Numbered from the stretch's first letter, positions 7,698-16,430 are shown. The stretch is DNA of 64,000 nt from Salinicoccus sediminis (GCF_000986795.1 NZ_LAYZ01000024.1:186001-250000), one strand, 5' to 3'. The notes: generated by a model from the sequence alone, not told the origin. Translations and numbers: made by a program.

Positions 7698-8792
7698 TCA
7701 GACGCTTTTAATCACTTCCTCGAGCGTCATGCCGGAGAAGCCCAGTTTACCAAGGGTCAGCCCGGACTGATGGAAATCCTGTTCCAATAAAGTCCCGCCG
7801 AGTGTAATTACAGCATCAATATTCGGTGTCTCGACACCGGCAAGCTTCCCGAGGTCCGACCATAATACGAGACCATTCGAAATATCCTCGGTGAAATACC
7901 TGGAGCCGATTGATACGGGGCCTTTGATCTTCGTGTAGACCGGGCTCGTATTGAACAGTTCCTGGAGGCTCCGGCCGTCATCATCGAAATATCCCCTGCC
8001 GGCGCGGCTTTCGGCGGCATCCTCAAGCGCGTAGCCGAAGGCGCTGCCGATGGCCATCCGTTCCTGTTCGATCGCCCTGAGAAGCTTGACCGTGTGTTCG
8101 GTGATTCCCTCTTTGTACAGCCAGAACTCCCCTTTTGAGTAGTCGATACGGCCGGCGTTCAAAAGCGCCGGCCCCGGATGCACTTCCGGATTGCCGTTCT
8201 CAAGTGTCGTATGCCACACACTTTCAGCCGGTACGAAGCAGTCATACAGTTCTGAACAGATTCCGAGCAGCCGCCCGGTTTCAGTTGCGGGATACGCCGC
8301 GAGGAAAATTTTCTTTACATAGAGCGAAAGCTCCACCCGCGCCTCGTCCGGAAATGCACGCGTGCCGTATGTAAGGGAATTCGTTTCAGCGATACTGAAG
8401 CGCTTATCGATCCCCAGCTCTTCCGCCCTGTTCACAAACCGCGCGCAGCCCATTGCCCCGGCGCCGTTCAGGAGGATGACCTGCTCCGGTCCGACGACCG
8501 GCGCGAGCGCCTCCGCAATATTTTCAACCGCAAAGCCCGGGACCGTCAGCATGATGATATCCGCACCTTCGACAGCTTTCCCCATATCCGCAGTGACACT
8601 TGTAAATTCGATGAATTCCTCATCCGCCCCGTCATCGAGCACGATCCCCCGCCTTTTCCTGATCCCTTCCAGATTGCGGGAAAACTCAGGCGACTCGTAA
8701 AGAGTCACCGCAAACCCTCTTTTCGTAAGATCCGCTGCTGCTGTAATTCCACCGTTGCCCGCGCCGATTACAGTGACATTCTGCACGCCCAT
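7698..8792 (-). CDS. NAD/NADP octopine/opine dehydrogenase family protein
   Basis: A 364-residue protein. An N-terminal Rossmann fold with 'VIGAGNGGITAAADL' at residues 6-20 binds the dinucleotide. The C-terminal helical domain (about 185-350) carries the family motif 'ENGNPEVHPGPALLNAGRIDY'. Members reduce imines formed between an amino acid and a keto acid, or act on related substrates; the actual substrate here is unknown. The start was set at MGVQNV because AGGAGG lies 9 bases before it; an upstream in-frame ATG lacks a ribosome site. It precedes nhaC in an apparent operon and follows the GntR gene by about 100 bases. Confidence 0.82.
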   Translation of the reverse strand: MGVQNVTVIGAGNGGITAAADLTKRGFAVTLYESPEFSRNLEGIRKRRGIVLDDGADEEFIEFTSVTADMGKAVEGADIIMLTVPGFAVENIAEALAPVVGPEQVILLNGAGAMGCARFVNRAEELGIDKRFSIAETNSLTYGTRAFPDEARVELSLYVKKIFLAAYPATETGRLLGICSELYDCFVPAESVWHTTLENGNPEVHPGPALLNAGRIDYSKGEFWLYKEGITEHTVKLLRAIEQERMAIGSAFGYALEDAAESRAGRGYFDDDGRSLQELFNTSPVYTKIKGPVSIGSRYFTEDISNGLVLWSDLGKLAGVETPNIDAVITLGGTLLEQDFHQSGLTLGKLGFSGMTLEEVIKSV

Positions 8793-8892
8793 TCCATCTC
8801 TCCTCCTGCATCTTTTACTATTCATGCTAATCTAAATACCCTGTTATCCAAAACTATGAACATTCGTTTGACGTTTCCATTATATAAACCCT

Positions 8893-9633
8893 TTAATTCA
8901 AAGATCCGAGCGAGTGCCTGAACAGATTACTGCGGTGGAGAATCCGTGTCTGTTCTATTATATTGCCTGTATCTTCATCCATCGTCCGTGACTCGTAGAC
9001 GATGAGCGGCACGAGTTCCTGGCACTCAAGATGCCTCTGCTCCGCGAGTGTCGGGAAAGCCGCATGAACCTCCGTATCCATCGACCGCAGATTGACGACC
9101 CCGTTCTCCCTGTAATAATTGAACATGGAGGCAAGCCGGTCCCGCTCCCCGTCAATATGCGGGACGGCATCCTCACGGACATACGACATGTGGATCGCAC
9201 ACGGCACATGATTAACGATCCTGAGCCGGGCCACTTTGTAAATTTCCGTGTCCCCGCCTGCACCGAGCGCCTCCCGGTACTTCTCCTGTTCCTCATCCGC
9301 CGCGTATCCAGCAAAGACCACCCGGCTTTCATAAGGCACACCCTGTTCGTTCATCTTGTCCGAGAAACTCCGGCGGCCCGACATATCCAGCCCGATGACC
9401 GGCCGCTTTTCCTTGATGAACCGCCCGACTCCCTGCCTGCTGTCGATGAGGCCCATCTTCTCCAGCTGCACGAAGGCGTTCCTGACCACAATACGCTTCA
9501 CCTTGTATTCATCAGCAAGCGTGTACTCACTCGGCAGCTTGTCCCCCGGCTTCAACTCATTGGCCAGAATCATTTCCTGTATCGCATTCCTGATGACACT
9601 TTCACTGGAAACATTGAAATCGTCCTGATCCAT
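8893..9633 (-). CDS. GntR-family transcriptional regulator with UTRA domain
   Basis: A 246-residue regulator. Winged helix-turn-helix at about residues 10-75 ('PSEYTLADEYKVKRIVVRNA' is the GntR core) and a UTRA ligand-binding domain from about 95 to the end, as in HutC/FarR-type members. The chosen ATG has GGAGG six bases upstream; five further in-frame codons precede it. It lies directly upstream of and codirectional with the opine-dehydrogenase-like gene and nhaC, so it probably controls that operon in response to its substrate. Confidence 0.88.
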   Translation of the reverse strand: MDQDDFNVSSESVIRNAIQEMILANELKPGDKLPSEYTLADEYKVKRIVVRNAFVQLEKMGLIDSRQGVGRFIKEKRPVIGLDMSGRRSFSDKMNEQGVPYESRVVFAGYAADEEQEKYREALGAGGDTEIYKVARLRIVNHVPCAIHMSYVREDAVPHIDGERDRLASMFNYYRENGVVNLRSMDTEVHAAFPTLAEQRHLECQELVPLIVYESRTMDEDTGNIIEQTRILHRSNLFRHSLGSLN

Positions 9634-9704
9634 ATTTTCCCTCCGCATTCAATCCATCATATGCACAGCATATACCAACACGGCATCAATTTCAGCAGTA
9701 ACAT

Positions 9705-9740
9705 GAAAAAAACTGAGATTCGAATATATTCGAATCTCAG
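9705..9740 (-). terminator. Intrinsic terminator downstream of the M20 remnant
   Basis: A 28-bp perfect palindrome centred near 9726 (CTGAGATTCGAATA and its complement) is flanked on the left by seven A residues, which read as a U-run on the minus strand. Confidence 0.85.
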
Positions 9741-9813
9741 GAAAAATTATCTTATCGCACTGTAAACTGTAGTGGCATCATGTCACAAAGGGTGTTCTTG
9801 TCATTGACCGGAA

Positions 9814-10050
9814 TCATCCGGCCTGAAGCTGCATCACTGTTCCCAGCAGCACCTCCGCTCCCCTTGCAATATCCTCAGGAGCGGCATATTCCTTTGGGTT
9901 GTGGCTCACACCGTTCCGGCACGGGATGAAAATGAGCCCTGAATTCATGACACTGGACAGTGAATTGGCATCGTGGTTGGCGCCACTCATCATGACTTCA
10001 TACGTGATTCCCGCTTCCCGGCATTTTGAAACGCTTGTTTCGATGGCCAT
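9814..10050 (-). pseudogene. 3' fragment of an M20-family amidohydrolase (N-carbamoyl-amino-acid hydrolase type)
   Basis: About 78 C-terminal codons remain. 'MMSGANHDANSLSSVMNSG' then 'LIFIPCRNGVSHNPKEYAAP' match the closing motifs of hydantoinase/carbamoylase and allantoate amidohydrolase enzymes (SGAGHDA...MIFVPSxxGxSHxPxE). The intact enzyme is about 410 residues. The upstream part is replaced, tail to tail, by an IclR fragment on the opposite strand. Confidence 0.75.
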
Positions 10051-10528
10051 GCCGATCATGCAGGAAATCAACAAGGAAACCGGGGAATCCGTCAATCTGA
10101 CGGTGGTCAGGGGCGCCAAAGTCAAAGTACTCGCCCATCTGGAGAGTATATACAATCTCAAATATTCCTATGTGGAAGGCCAGACGCTCGATATATTCAA
10201 AGGGGCATCATCCAAAATATTACTGGCCCATCTCCCCTTTGAACACCAGCAGTCCCTGGTAGAGTCGGATATACCAGGCAACAGACAGGCTGCACTCCGT
10301 GAAGAGCTTGCGGAGATAAAGACGAACGGCTATGCCGTCACTTCGTCAGAAGTCGATGAAAATGCAATCGGCATCTCAGCTCCAATATTAAGGGGCGGCA
10401 AATATATCATCGGCGGCCTGTCGATAGCCGGCCCGATATTCAGGATCAAAGGGGATAAGGTTGACGTCTATATCAAAAGGTTGAAGGAAGCGGCTTCCGA
10501 TATATCCCTGATGCTGGAAGACGGATGA
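10034..10528 (+). pseudogene. 3' fragment of an IclR-family regulator (effector domain only)
   Basis: About 160 codons give the C-terminal ligand domain of an IclR repressor: 'MQEINKETGESVNLTVVRG' (the GExxxL motif), 'LLAHLP', 'GYAVTSSEVDENAIGISAP' and 'GGLSIAGP'. The DNA-binding helix-turn-helix is missing. Open reading continues upstream only through the antisense of the M20 fragment, so the frame start is not a genuine gene start. An intact IclR is about 250 residues. It is not expected to bind DNA even if expressed. Confidence 0.78.
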
Positions 10529-10534
10529 AGCAGA

Positions 10535-10567
10535 TAAAAAAACAGCAGGTCGGAAACCTGCTGTTTT
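10535..10567. terminator. Bidirectional terminator between the IclR remnant and the cupin gene
   Basis: AACAGCAGGT / ACCTGCTGTT stem with A-run on the left and T-run on the right, between two convergent frames. Confidence 0.88.
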
Positions 10568-10571
10568 ACTG

Positions 10572-11078
10572 TCACTTCCAGTATTCGAATAAAGGCCCGT
10601 CCGCGCCGAACAACGGATCCTGGGCCGGGAGCGGCACTTCTCTGATATTTTCCAGATTCTGCGGCCGTTCTTCGGGCTTGCCGTAGAGGAAATCATGCTC
10701 CCTGTCGTCGGGGTATGCGCCGATGACCGCGAAGTCATCGGTGCCTTCGAGATATTTATGACCGAAACCGGCGGGCAGGATGAGTGCATCCCCTTTTTCC
10801 ACCGTCACTTTCTCACCGGATTGGCCGCCGAGATGAAGCGTCGCCTGCCCGGCGTCAACGACGAGCACTTCGTGCGTATTACTGTGGTAATGGTGCTCTG
10901 TATAGACTTTACCGCGCCACGAGCCGAGCCAGTTGTGCTCATGCAGGATCTTTTCCGTCTTATCCCCGTCAGCAGCCACATTTTTATACACGAGCAGCGG
11001 GTAGTCCGGATTGTTTGGGATAGAGCCGTCATCCCCGATTTTGAGTGCCCGTATTTCAATATCTTCCGGTTGTTTCAT
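10572..11078 (-). CDS. YjlB-type cupin domain protein
   Basis: About 168 residues forming a single cupin barrel. The metal-site motif 'EHHYHSNTHEVLVVDAG' (HxH...E) lies near residues 60-77 and 'ILPAGFGHK' supplies the second-motif His. B. subtilis YjlB and its relatives share this layout and are uncharacterised; a sugar or small-acid substrate is possible. Three consecutive ATG codons open the frame; the third is 9 bases from AGGAG and was chosen. Monocistronic. Confidence 0.82.
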   Translation of the reverse strand: MKQPEDIEIRALKIGDDGSIPNNPDYPLLVYKNVAADGDKTEKILHEHNWLGSWRGKVYTEHHYHSNTHEVLVVDAGQATLHLGGQSGEKVTVEKGDALILPAGFGHKYLEGTDDFAVIGAYPDDREHDFLYGKPEERPQNLENIREVPLPAQDPLFGADGPLFEYWK

Positions 11079-11148
11079 CATCATCCACTCCTCATAAAGT
11101 GATATGGTTCTTTATTCCATCAATCACCGGAAGCTAAACAACGGATGC

Positions 11149-12801
11149 TCAGTATTCCACCCGGCTCATCTCCCTTGAGATATCTTCGAATTTCTGGAAC
11201 CTGAATTTCAGCAGGTTGATTACGGCAAACAGCAGTATCGAAACCGTGATGATCACCGCCAGATATACGAATGTGGACTGTGTCGAGAGCACCGCCTCGA
11301 AATCGAAGATGACTTCCCGCATTGCCGTGACAGCATAACTCATCGGCAGTACGGGGTGCAGCGACTGATACAGGTTACCTGCCGTCTGGATCGGAAATGT
11401 GCCTGCGCTTGAGGACAGCTGCAGGATCAGCAGTATGATGGCGATGAATTTCCCGACATTGCCGGCGAGTGACACGAGCACGGTGATGACAGACAGTGCC
11501 GCGAGTGTCCACAGCAGTGTGATCAGATAGAACTGGGCGGGTTCGGCGATGGCAAGGTCAAATCCAAACTTCAGCACTGCGAAGAGGATTCCCGTGGAAA
11601 TGAGCGAATGCGTAATCAGCAGCAGCGTCTTGCTCACTGTCATCACCCAGGCATTCCGATAATTCGTTTTTGAACGGTTGACGGGGTACAGCACACTGAA
11701 TGCGATACATCCCAAAAACAGGCTGACCGCGACGATGAACGGCGCAAACGTCTGGCCGTAGTTTTCAATCTCGGTGACCTCGGTTTCAGTAACCGCTATT
11801 GGATCGGCGATGAAATCGGCGTTGTCATCGCTGAGTTCCAGCCCATCGAATTCCGCGAGACCATCCTCGACTTCGGCTGTCATTTCAGCGAGGGCATCCT
11901 CAAGTTCCGTAAGTCCGTCATTCATCTGACGACTGCCTTCGGCAAGCTCCCCTGCCGCATCCGTTACCCCGGGCCCCATCTGGTCGATGCCATCCTGCAC
12001 CGCTTCATTGGCGGTGATCAGTTCACCGACTCCCCGGGAAAATGCCGCTAGCTGCCCATCCATCTGCGGCGGCGCCTGATTTTGCGCATTCCGGAGATTT
12101 TCATCCATCTCGTAAAGCCCATCCGTCACCTGTGCATTGCCACGGGACAGTTCATCCGCCGATTGGTTCATGCCGGTGTCCATCTGTTCAAGGCCGGTCA
12201 CCAGCTCCCCGTTGCCTTCTATAAGTTCCTGCACCCCCGACTGCATTTCAGTGAGGGCATCGTGCAGCTCTTCATTGTTCGCCCTGATGTCATCCAGGTT
12301 TCCGATCAGCGTCTCAGTATACAATTTTGTAATCGACAGGCTGAGTTCATCCTTTATCGCATTGCCGGCGTTCGCCCCCATGACGGAACCGAGGAAATTG
12401 TATCCCGGATTCGTCTGAATTTCTATATCGATATTCTGCGCGTTGCTTTCAAGGAGTCCCGAGGCCGTCTCCGACGCATTTTCCGGAATCTTCACGACAG
12501 CATACACTTCACCGCGCCCAAGATCCCTGGCCGCTTCATCCGCACTGGTGAACCGCCAGTTGAATTCATCATTATCCTCAAGCTCCCGGACGAGATCCTC
12601 ACCCAGTGCAATCTCCTCCCCTTCGAGTTCGGCGCCTGTGTCCTCATTGACGACGTCTATGGACAGCTGATCCATGCTGTCATACGGATCCCACATCGAA
12701 CCGAGAAATATCGTAGTGTAGATTGCCGGGATCGTCGCAATCGCAAGCAGCGAAATCAGCAGTATCGGTTTTTTCAGAATATGTTTAAAATCATCAAGCA
12801 T
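11149..12801 (-). CDS. YhgE/Pip family membrane protein
   Basis: A 550-residue protein. An N-terminal membrane helix opens with 'KKPILLISLLAIATIPAIYT', the YhgE/Pip N-terminal signature. A long extracytoplasmic region of about 300 residues, rich in Gln/Glu/Met heptads (coiled-coil with 'LxxGxxQMxxGLxELxxAL' repeats), follows. Five or six C-terminal helices of the ABC-2 permease type close the protein. Relatives include the phage infection protein Pip of Lactococcus and the EsaA-like component of type VII secretion; the smaller YhgE forms are of unclear function and may be exporters. It is divergent from a TetR gene that shares its control region, so it is probably the regulated target. Confidence 0.88.
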   Translation of the reverse strand: MLDDFKHILKKPILLISLLAIATIPAIYTTIFLGSMWDPYDSMDQLSIDVVNEDTGAELEGEEIALGEDLVRELEDNDEFNWRFTSADEAARDLGRGEVYAVVKIPENASETASGLLESNAQNIDIEIQTNPGYNFLGSVMGANAGNAIKDELSLSITKLYTETLIGNLDDIRANNEELHDALTEMQSGVQELIEGNGELVTGLEQMDTGMNQSADELSRGNAQVTDGLYEMDENLRNAQNQAPPQMDGQLAAFSRGVGELITANEAVQDGIDQMGPGVTDAAGELAEGSRQMNDGLTELEDALAEMTAEVEDGLAEFDGLELSDDNADFIADPIAVTETEVTEIENYGQTFAPFIVAVSLFLGCIAFSVLYPVNRSKTNYRNAWVMTVSKTLLLITHSLISTGILFAVLKFGFDLAIAEPAQFYLITLLWTLAALSVITVLVSLAGNVGKFIAIILLILQLSSSAGTFPIQTAGNLYQSLHPVLPMSYAVTAMREVIFDFEAVLSTQSTFVYLAVIITVSILLFAVINLLKFRFQKFEDISREMSRVEY

Positions 12802-12841
12802 TGCAAACCCTCTTCTTTAAAGTTATTATTTAATCAACATC

Positions 12842-12935
12842 ACGTCGTTTATTTTACTCCATGTCGTTTAAAAAGCAATGATCAATTAGGGGCCATGCGT
12901 CCTTTATCCGACACACAGTATTCAAATGTCGTTTA
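12842..12935. promoter_or_regulatory. Three direct copies of a putative TetR operator half (AYGTCGTTTA)
   Basis: ACGTCGTTTA at 12842-12851, ATGTCGTTTA at 12861-12870 and ATGTCGTTTA at 12926-12935 lie in the only space between the divergent yhgE-like and tetR genes. The first two are 19 bases apart near the membrane-protein side. The third sits just before the tetR ribosome site. They are candidates for autoregulation and co-regulation by the TetR protein. Confidence 0.55.
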
Positions 12936-12959
12936 ATTTTGAAAGGGTAGGGAAAAATA

Positions 12960-13556
12960 ATGGAAAAGCAGGATCTGAGGAAAATCAAAACCCGTCGGGC
13001 AATCGATGCGGCATTCACCAAACTGATTGCGGACAAAGGCTTCGAAGCCGTGACCATCAAGGACATCGCAGAGGAGGCACTCATAAACCGGGGCACATTC
13101 TACATGCATTACGCGGACAAGGACGACCTGCTCGACTCATATGAAAGTGCGCTGCTCGAAGGACTCTACGAAATCCTCTCACGCAGTATCGAGGCCGGAA
13201 ATCAGACGCTCTCTATCGGCATGCCCCGACGGATCGCCGCTGAAACATTCAATTACATAGATGAAAACGCCGATAAGATCATCGCCCTTTTCAACAGTCA
13301 GGGCGGCAGCCGCTTCGAACATAAAGTGAGGGCGCACATGCTCGACTACTACCGCATCCACAGCAGGAAGCTGATCGATGAGAACAGGATGCGCGTCGAC
13401 ATCGACCATCTCCTCTCCTACATCACCGGAGCCCATATGGGACTCATCCGCAACTGGCTTGGGAACGGCCGCCGCGAAACGAGCGAAGAACTCGCGGAAA
13501 TACTCGAGACACTCACTGTCAACGGCCCGTTCTACGCAGCAGGTCTGATAGATTGA
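12960..13556 (+). CDS. TetR/AcrR-family transcriptional regulator
   Basis: A 198-residue regulator. The helix-turn-helix at about residues 10-55 is clear ('IADKGFEAVTIKDIAEEALI' then 'NRGTFYMHYADKDDLL'). The C-terminal half is of the TetR_C_8 type, common in low-GC Gram-positive regulators. It is divergent from the YhgE/Pip-like membrane gene, an arrangement typical of a TetR repressor controlling an efflux or export protein and itself. The ATG is preceded by GGGTAGGG at a suitable distance. Confidence 0.9.
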   Translation: MEKQDLRKIKTRRAIDAAFTKLIADKGFEAVTIKDIAEEALINRGTFYMHYADKDDLLDSYESALLEGLYEILSRSIEAGNQTLSIGMPRRIAAETFNYIDENADKIIALFNSQGGSRFEHKVRAHMLDYYRIHSRKLIDENRMRVDIDHLLSYITGAHMGLIRNWLGNGRRETSEELAEILETLTVNGPFYAAGLID

Positions 13557-13582
13557 TGAAAACCGGCGGCCGGTGAAAGCTT

Positions 13583-13636
13583 TCCGGACATTGAATTTTC
13601 ACAGCAGCCGATAAGTCTTCTTTACCGGCCATTGTG
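13583..13636. repeat. Short dispersed intergenic repeat, copy 2
   Basis: CGGACATTGAA, CAGCCGATAAG and CTTTACCGGCCAT occur in the same order and similar spacing as in copy 1 at 4090-4144. It lies just past the tetR stop codon; the rest of this 230-base gap contains AT-rich sequence that probably holds the acyltransferase promoter. Confidence 0.5.
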
Positions 13637-13787
13637 GCCGCTCATTGTCACAAAACCACCACAAAATCCAACAGATTGACCCTTTTTGTTTGATTATGGT
13701 TCTAAAGATGTATTATATTGGTCTCTATAATTCTGATAAACGGGTATATGGAAAATATGGAAACTAATAATAACGAGGGATCTCACA

Positions 13788-14825
13788 ATGTCTCAAAGAA
13801 AAAGATTCACTGAAATCGACGCGTTGCGCGGCCTTGCAGCACTGGCTGTCGTCATGTTCCACTACACGACGCGTTATGAAGAGAGATTCGGAATCGACAA
13901 TGGCGGATTCAGCGACATCTTCGTATTCGGCGAATACGGCGTGCAGCTGTTCTTCATCATCAGCGGCTTCGTAATCTATATGTCCATCCTCAAAGTGAAA
14001 TCAGTCTCGGATTTTGCAATCAAACGGTCGTTCAGACTCTATCCGGCATATATCTTTGCGGTGGTACTGACCTTCACAGTCGTATCAATCGCACCGATAG
14101 ACCAGCTGAAGATCGATATCATGCCGGCACTCGTCAACCTGACCATGTTCCAGGACTTCCTCGGTGCGCCGAGGGTTGACGGCGTCTACTGGACACTCCG
14201 TGTCGAGCTGACGTTCTATATACTGATGGGGATACTCCTTTTCTTCAAAGTGGAGAAGAACGTCATGTGGATTGTCTATTCGTGGCTCGCATTCTCAGTC
14301 GGCGTCCAGCTGATGCACTTAAGCGTCGACAATAACACAACAGCCATGATCAGGGAATTCTCAATAGCCAGCTTCAGCCACATGTTCATCATCGGCATGA
14401 TGTTCTACAGCATCTGGCAGCATGGCGACAAACTGAAATATTACGCCGTAATCGGAATGTGCATCGGTTATGACCTTATTTTCCTGAGTGTGGAAAACGC
14501 ATTGTTCACAGCATTGTTCGTTTTGGCATTCTACCTGGTCATCCACAACAGGATGCAGTTCCTCAGCTCACGCGCACTCGTGTTCTTCGGGACCATCTCA
14601 TATCCGCTGTACCTGATCCACCAGAACATCGGCTATGTCGTCATCAACAAGATGCACGAACTGGGCTTCACCCACCCGATCTTCACAGTGATGCTCATCG
14701 GCGCAACCATCCTTGCAGCATATCTGATCTTCAGATACGTCGAGACGCCGGTGCAGAACGCACTCTACAAGATCTACAAAGGCCAGCGAAAACCCGGCGG
14801 CAAAAAGAAAATAGCCACAGATTAA
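13788..14825 (+). CDS. Membrane acyltransferase family 3 protein (OafA/YrhL type)
   Basis: A 345-residue integral membrane protein with about 10 helices. The N-terminus 'EIDALRGLAALAVVMFHY' holds the conserved RGLA and the catalytic-type His of the acyltransferase_3 family. 'VDGVYWTLRVELTFYILMG' near residue 125 is the second conserved block (W-L-E). These enzymes transfer acetyl or other acyl groups from the cytoplasm to surface sugars such as peptidoglycan, teichoic acid or exopolysaccharide. No extracytoplasmic SGNH domain is fused. The acceptor is unknown. Ribosome site GAGGGA; monocistronic with its own terminator. Confidence 0.9.
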   Translation: MSQRKRFTEIDALRGLAALAVVMFHYTTRYEERFGIDNGGFSDIFVFGEYGVQLFFIISGFVIYMSILKVKSVSDFAIKRSFRLYPAYIFAVVLTFTVVSIAPIDQLKIDIMPALVNLTMFQDFLGAPRVDGVYWTLRVELTFYILMGILLFFKVEKNVMWIVYSWLAFSVGVQLMHLSVDNNTTAMIREFSIASFSHMFIIGMMFYSIWQHGDKLKYYAVIGMCIGYDLIFLSVENALFTALFVLAFYLVIHNRMQFLSSRALVFFGTISYPLYLIHQNIGYVVINKMHELGFTHPIFTVMLIGATILAAYLIFRYVETPVQNALYKIYKGQRKPGGKKKIATD

Positions 14826-14845
14826 CTTTATCTGCGGAATAAAGG

Positions 14846-14898
14846 ACAGGCATGATGTGATGTCCCCTTGCCGGGGGGGTGCACGTCATGCCTGTTTT
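14846..14898 (+). terminator. Intrinsic terminator of the acyltransferase gene
   Basis: ACAGGCATGA / TCATGCCTGT stem, with an inner extension, is followed by TTTT. Confidence 0.8.
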
Positions 14899-14947
14899 GT
14901 TGTGCGGGCGACGGGGTACTTCACCTACAGAGAGGGGCTTTTAATCT

Positions 14948-15808
14948 ATGAAAATTGAAAAATACAGGATGCCGCATGAGCGGTATGTGAAACTGCGGGA
15001 GTTTCCGACTTCTGAAGGGAAGACCCGTGAGAACGAAGAAATACGGACCGAAGTCATCCCGCCGATAGTGGAGGAGCTTAAAGATCTGCACGTCAGGCTG
15101 AATGCCGAGGAGAAAGACGGAATCCTGGTCGTGCTCCAGGCACTGGACGCTGCCGGAAAAGACGAGACGATCAGTTATATATTTTCAAACCTGAATGCAC
15201 AAGGGCTGAAGACGACCACCTTCGGCAAACCGACAGAGGTCGAGCAGAAACACGACTACCTGTGGCGAATGCAGCCGGCGATACCGGCCCGTGGTGAAAT
15301 CGGTATTCTGAACCGTTCCCATTATGAAGATGTCATCGCACCCCGCATCCATGGGGGCCTCGGGGATGGTGATTTTCCCGAAGGTGCAGACGAGAAGTCG
15401 ATATGGGACATCCGCTTCAACCAGATCAACAGCTATGAAAAGTACCTTTATGAAAATGGCATACACGTTGTGAAATTCTTCTTCAACATGTCCAAAGGTG
15501 AGCAGAAAGACCGTCTGCTCGAACGTATGAAAACCCCGGCGAAGAACTGGGAATTCTCCTTCTCCGATGTTGAGGAACGCGAGTACTGGGACGAATACCA
15601 GAAAGTCTTCGAAGAAATGCTGAACGGCACTTCCACCGAATATTCACCCTGGTACATCCTGCCCGCCGACGACGAATGGCACAGCCGCCGCCTCGTCACC
15701 GAGATCATGATCGATCTCCTCCGGCGGCTGGATCCCCAGTTCCCCGAAATCACCGGTGAAGACCGGGAAAAGTTGCAGGAATATATAGACAGACTCGAAA
15801 ACGAGTAA
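14948..15808 (+). CDS. ppk2: Polyphosphate kinase 2 family phosphotransferase
   Basis: A 286-residue soluble P-loop enzyme. Walker A 'LQALDAAGKDETI' near residue 60, followed by 'GEIGILNRSHYEDVIAPRI' near residue 117, are the PPK2 signatures; the Arg and Asp residues there bind polyphosphate and metal. Single-domain PPK2 enzymes transfer phosphate between inorganic polyphosphate and nucleotides; the class cannot be assigned with certainty from sequence reading alone. Monocistronic, with GAGGGG 10 bases before the ATG and a terminator immediately after. Confidence 0.92.
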   Translation: MKIEKYRMPHERYVKLREFPTSEGKTRENEEIRTEVIPPIVEELKDLHVRLNAEEKDGILVVLQALDAAGKDETISYIFSNLNAQGLKTTTFGKPTEVEQKHDYLWRMQPAIPARGEIGILNRSHYEDVIAPRIHGGLGDGDFPEGADEKSIWDIRFNQINSYEKYLYENGIHVVKFFFNMSKGEQKDRLLERMKTPAKNWEFSFSDVEEREYWDEYQKVFEEMLNGTSTEYSPWYILPADDEWHSRRLVTEIMIDLLRRLDPQFPEITGEDREKLQEYIDRLENE

Positions 15809-15817
15809 CTTTTGATG

Positions 15818-15849
15818 CCGTATCCCCGGGAAAGGGGATACGGTTTTTA
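15818..15849 (+). terminator. Intrinsic terminator of the PPK2 gene
   Basis: CCGTATCCCC / GGGGATACGG perfect stem followed by TTTTTAT. Confidence 0.92.
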
Positions 15850-15882
15850 TTCGAAGCGGTGAAAAGGTCTCTTTCAGGGATA

Positions 15883-16228
15883 CGATCTGCTTTCGTAGAT
15901 GTGATACTCGCCTTTCACGTACACGATCCGCATTCGTAGACGTGATACTCGCCTTTCACATACACGATCCGCATTCGTAGATGTGATACTCGCCTTTCAC
16001 GTATACGATCCGCATTCGTAGATGTGATACTCGCCTTTCACGTACACGATCCGCATTCGTAGATGTGATACTCGCCTTTCACGTACACGATCCGCATTCA
16101 TAGATGTGATACTCGTCTTTCACGTACACGATCCGCATTCGTAGATGTGATACTCGCCTTTCACATACACGATCTGCTTTCGTAGATGTGATACTCGCCT
16201 TTCACATACACGATCTGCTTTCGTAGAG
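15883..16228. repeat. 41-bp tandem repeat array (8 full copies plus a partial)
   Basis: Unit starts (at CGATCYGC) are at 15883, 15924, 15965, 16006, 16047, 16088, 16129, 16170 and 16211, exactly 41 bases apart. Copies differ at a few positions (CTGCTTTC versus CCGCATTC, TAGATG versus TAGACG, CACGTA versus CACATA). The outer copies at both ends share CTGCTTTC and inner ones share CCGCATTC. The array runs into the NERD remnant on its right. Because 41 is not a multiple of three, no frame is conserved through it. It fills most of the gap between ppk2 and that remnant. Confidence 0.95.
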
Positions 16229-16389
16229 TAGTTCTTGATTTCATTGACGATCAGCGCATCGAGCTGCACTTTCCCGTCACCGACGTCGAGCCAGATATCC
16301 CGAAAAACGTACAGCGATCTGTGACCGACCGCATCATATTCCTGCTCACCTAGAAACCCCGACATATGGAATAAAAACCCACAAACCAA
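16220..16389 (-). pseudogene. Second NERD-domain gene remnant, fused to the 41-bp array
   Basis: The frame gives 'GEQEYDAVGHRSLYVFRDIW' followed by 'GKVQLDALIVNEIKNY', the NERD core with its catalytic-like D...EIKN motif. Residues between EYD and VGH are deleted relative to the remnant at 5815-6057, and the frame runs into the tandem repeats and stops. There is no ribosome site before the first ATG. It shares 'YVFRDIWL' and 'KVQLDA' with the other remnant, so both derive from one gene family. Confidence 0.72.
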
Positions 16390-16414
16390 AAAAGACGACC
16401 TCCCGGCCGTCTTC
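16386..16414 (-). terminator. Intrinsic terminator of the ribose operon
   Basis: AAGACG / CGTCTT outer stem with GC-rich inner part and an A-run on the plus strand (U-run in the minus transcript), just beyond the rbsB stop codon. Confidence 0.8.
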
Positions 16415-16430
16415 CCATGCAGAAAAACTA

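Noticed and set aside
12082-12936. Plus-strand open frame opposite the YhgE/Pip gene
   Set aside because: Antisense to a protein with clear signatures; it runs through the operator region and lacks coding features.
15883-16228. CRISPR array
   Set aside because: Units are contiguous 41-bp copies with no unique spacers between them, and no cas gene is present. It is a simple tandem repeat.
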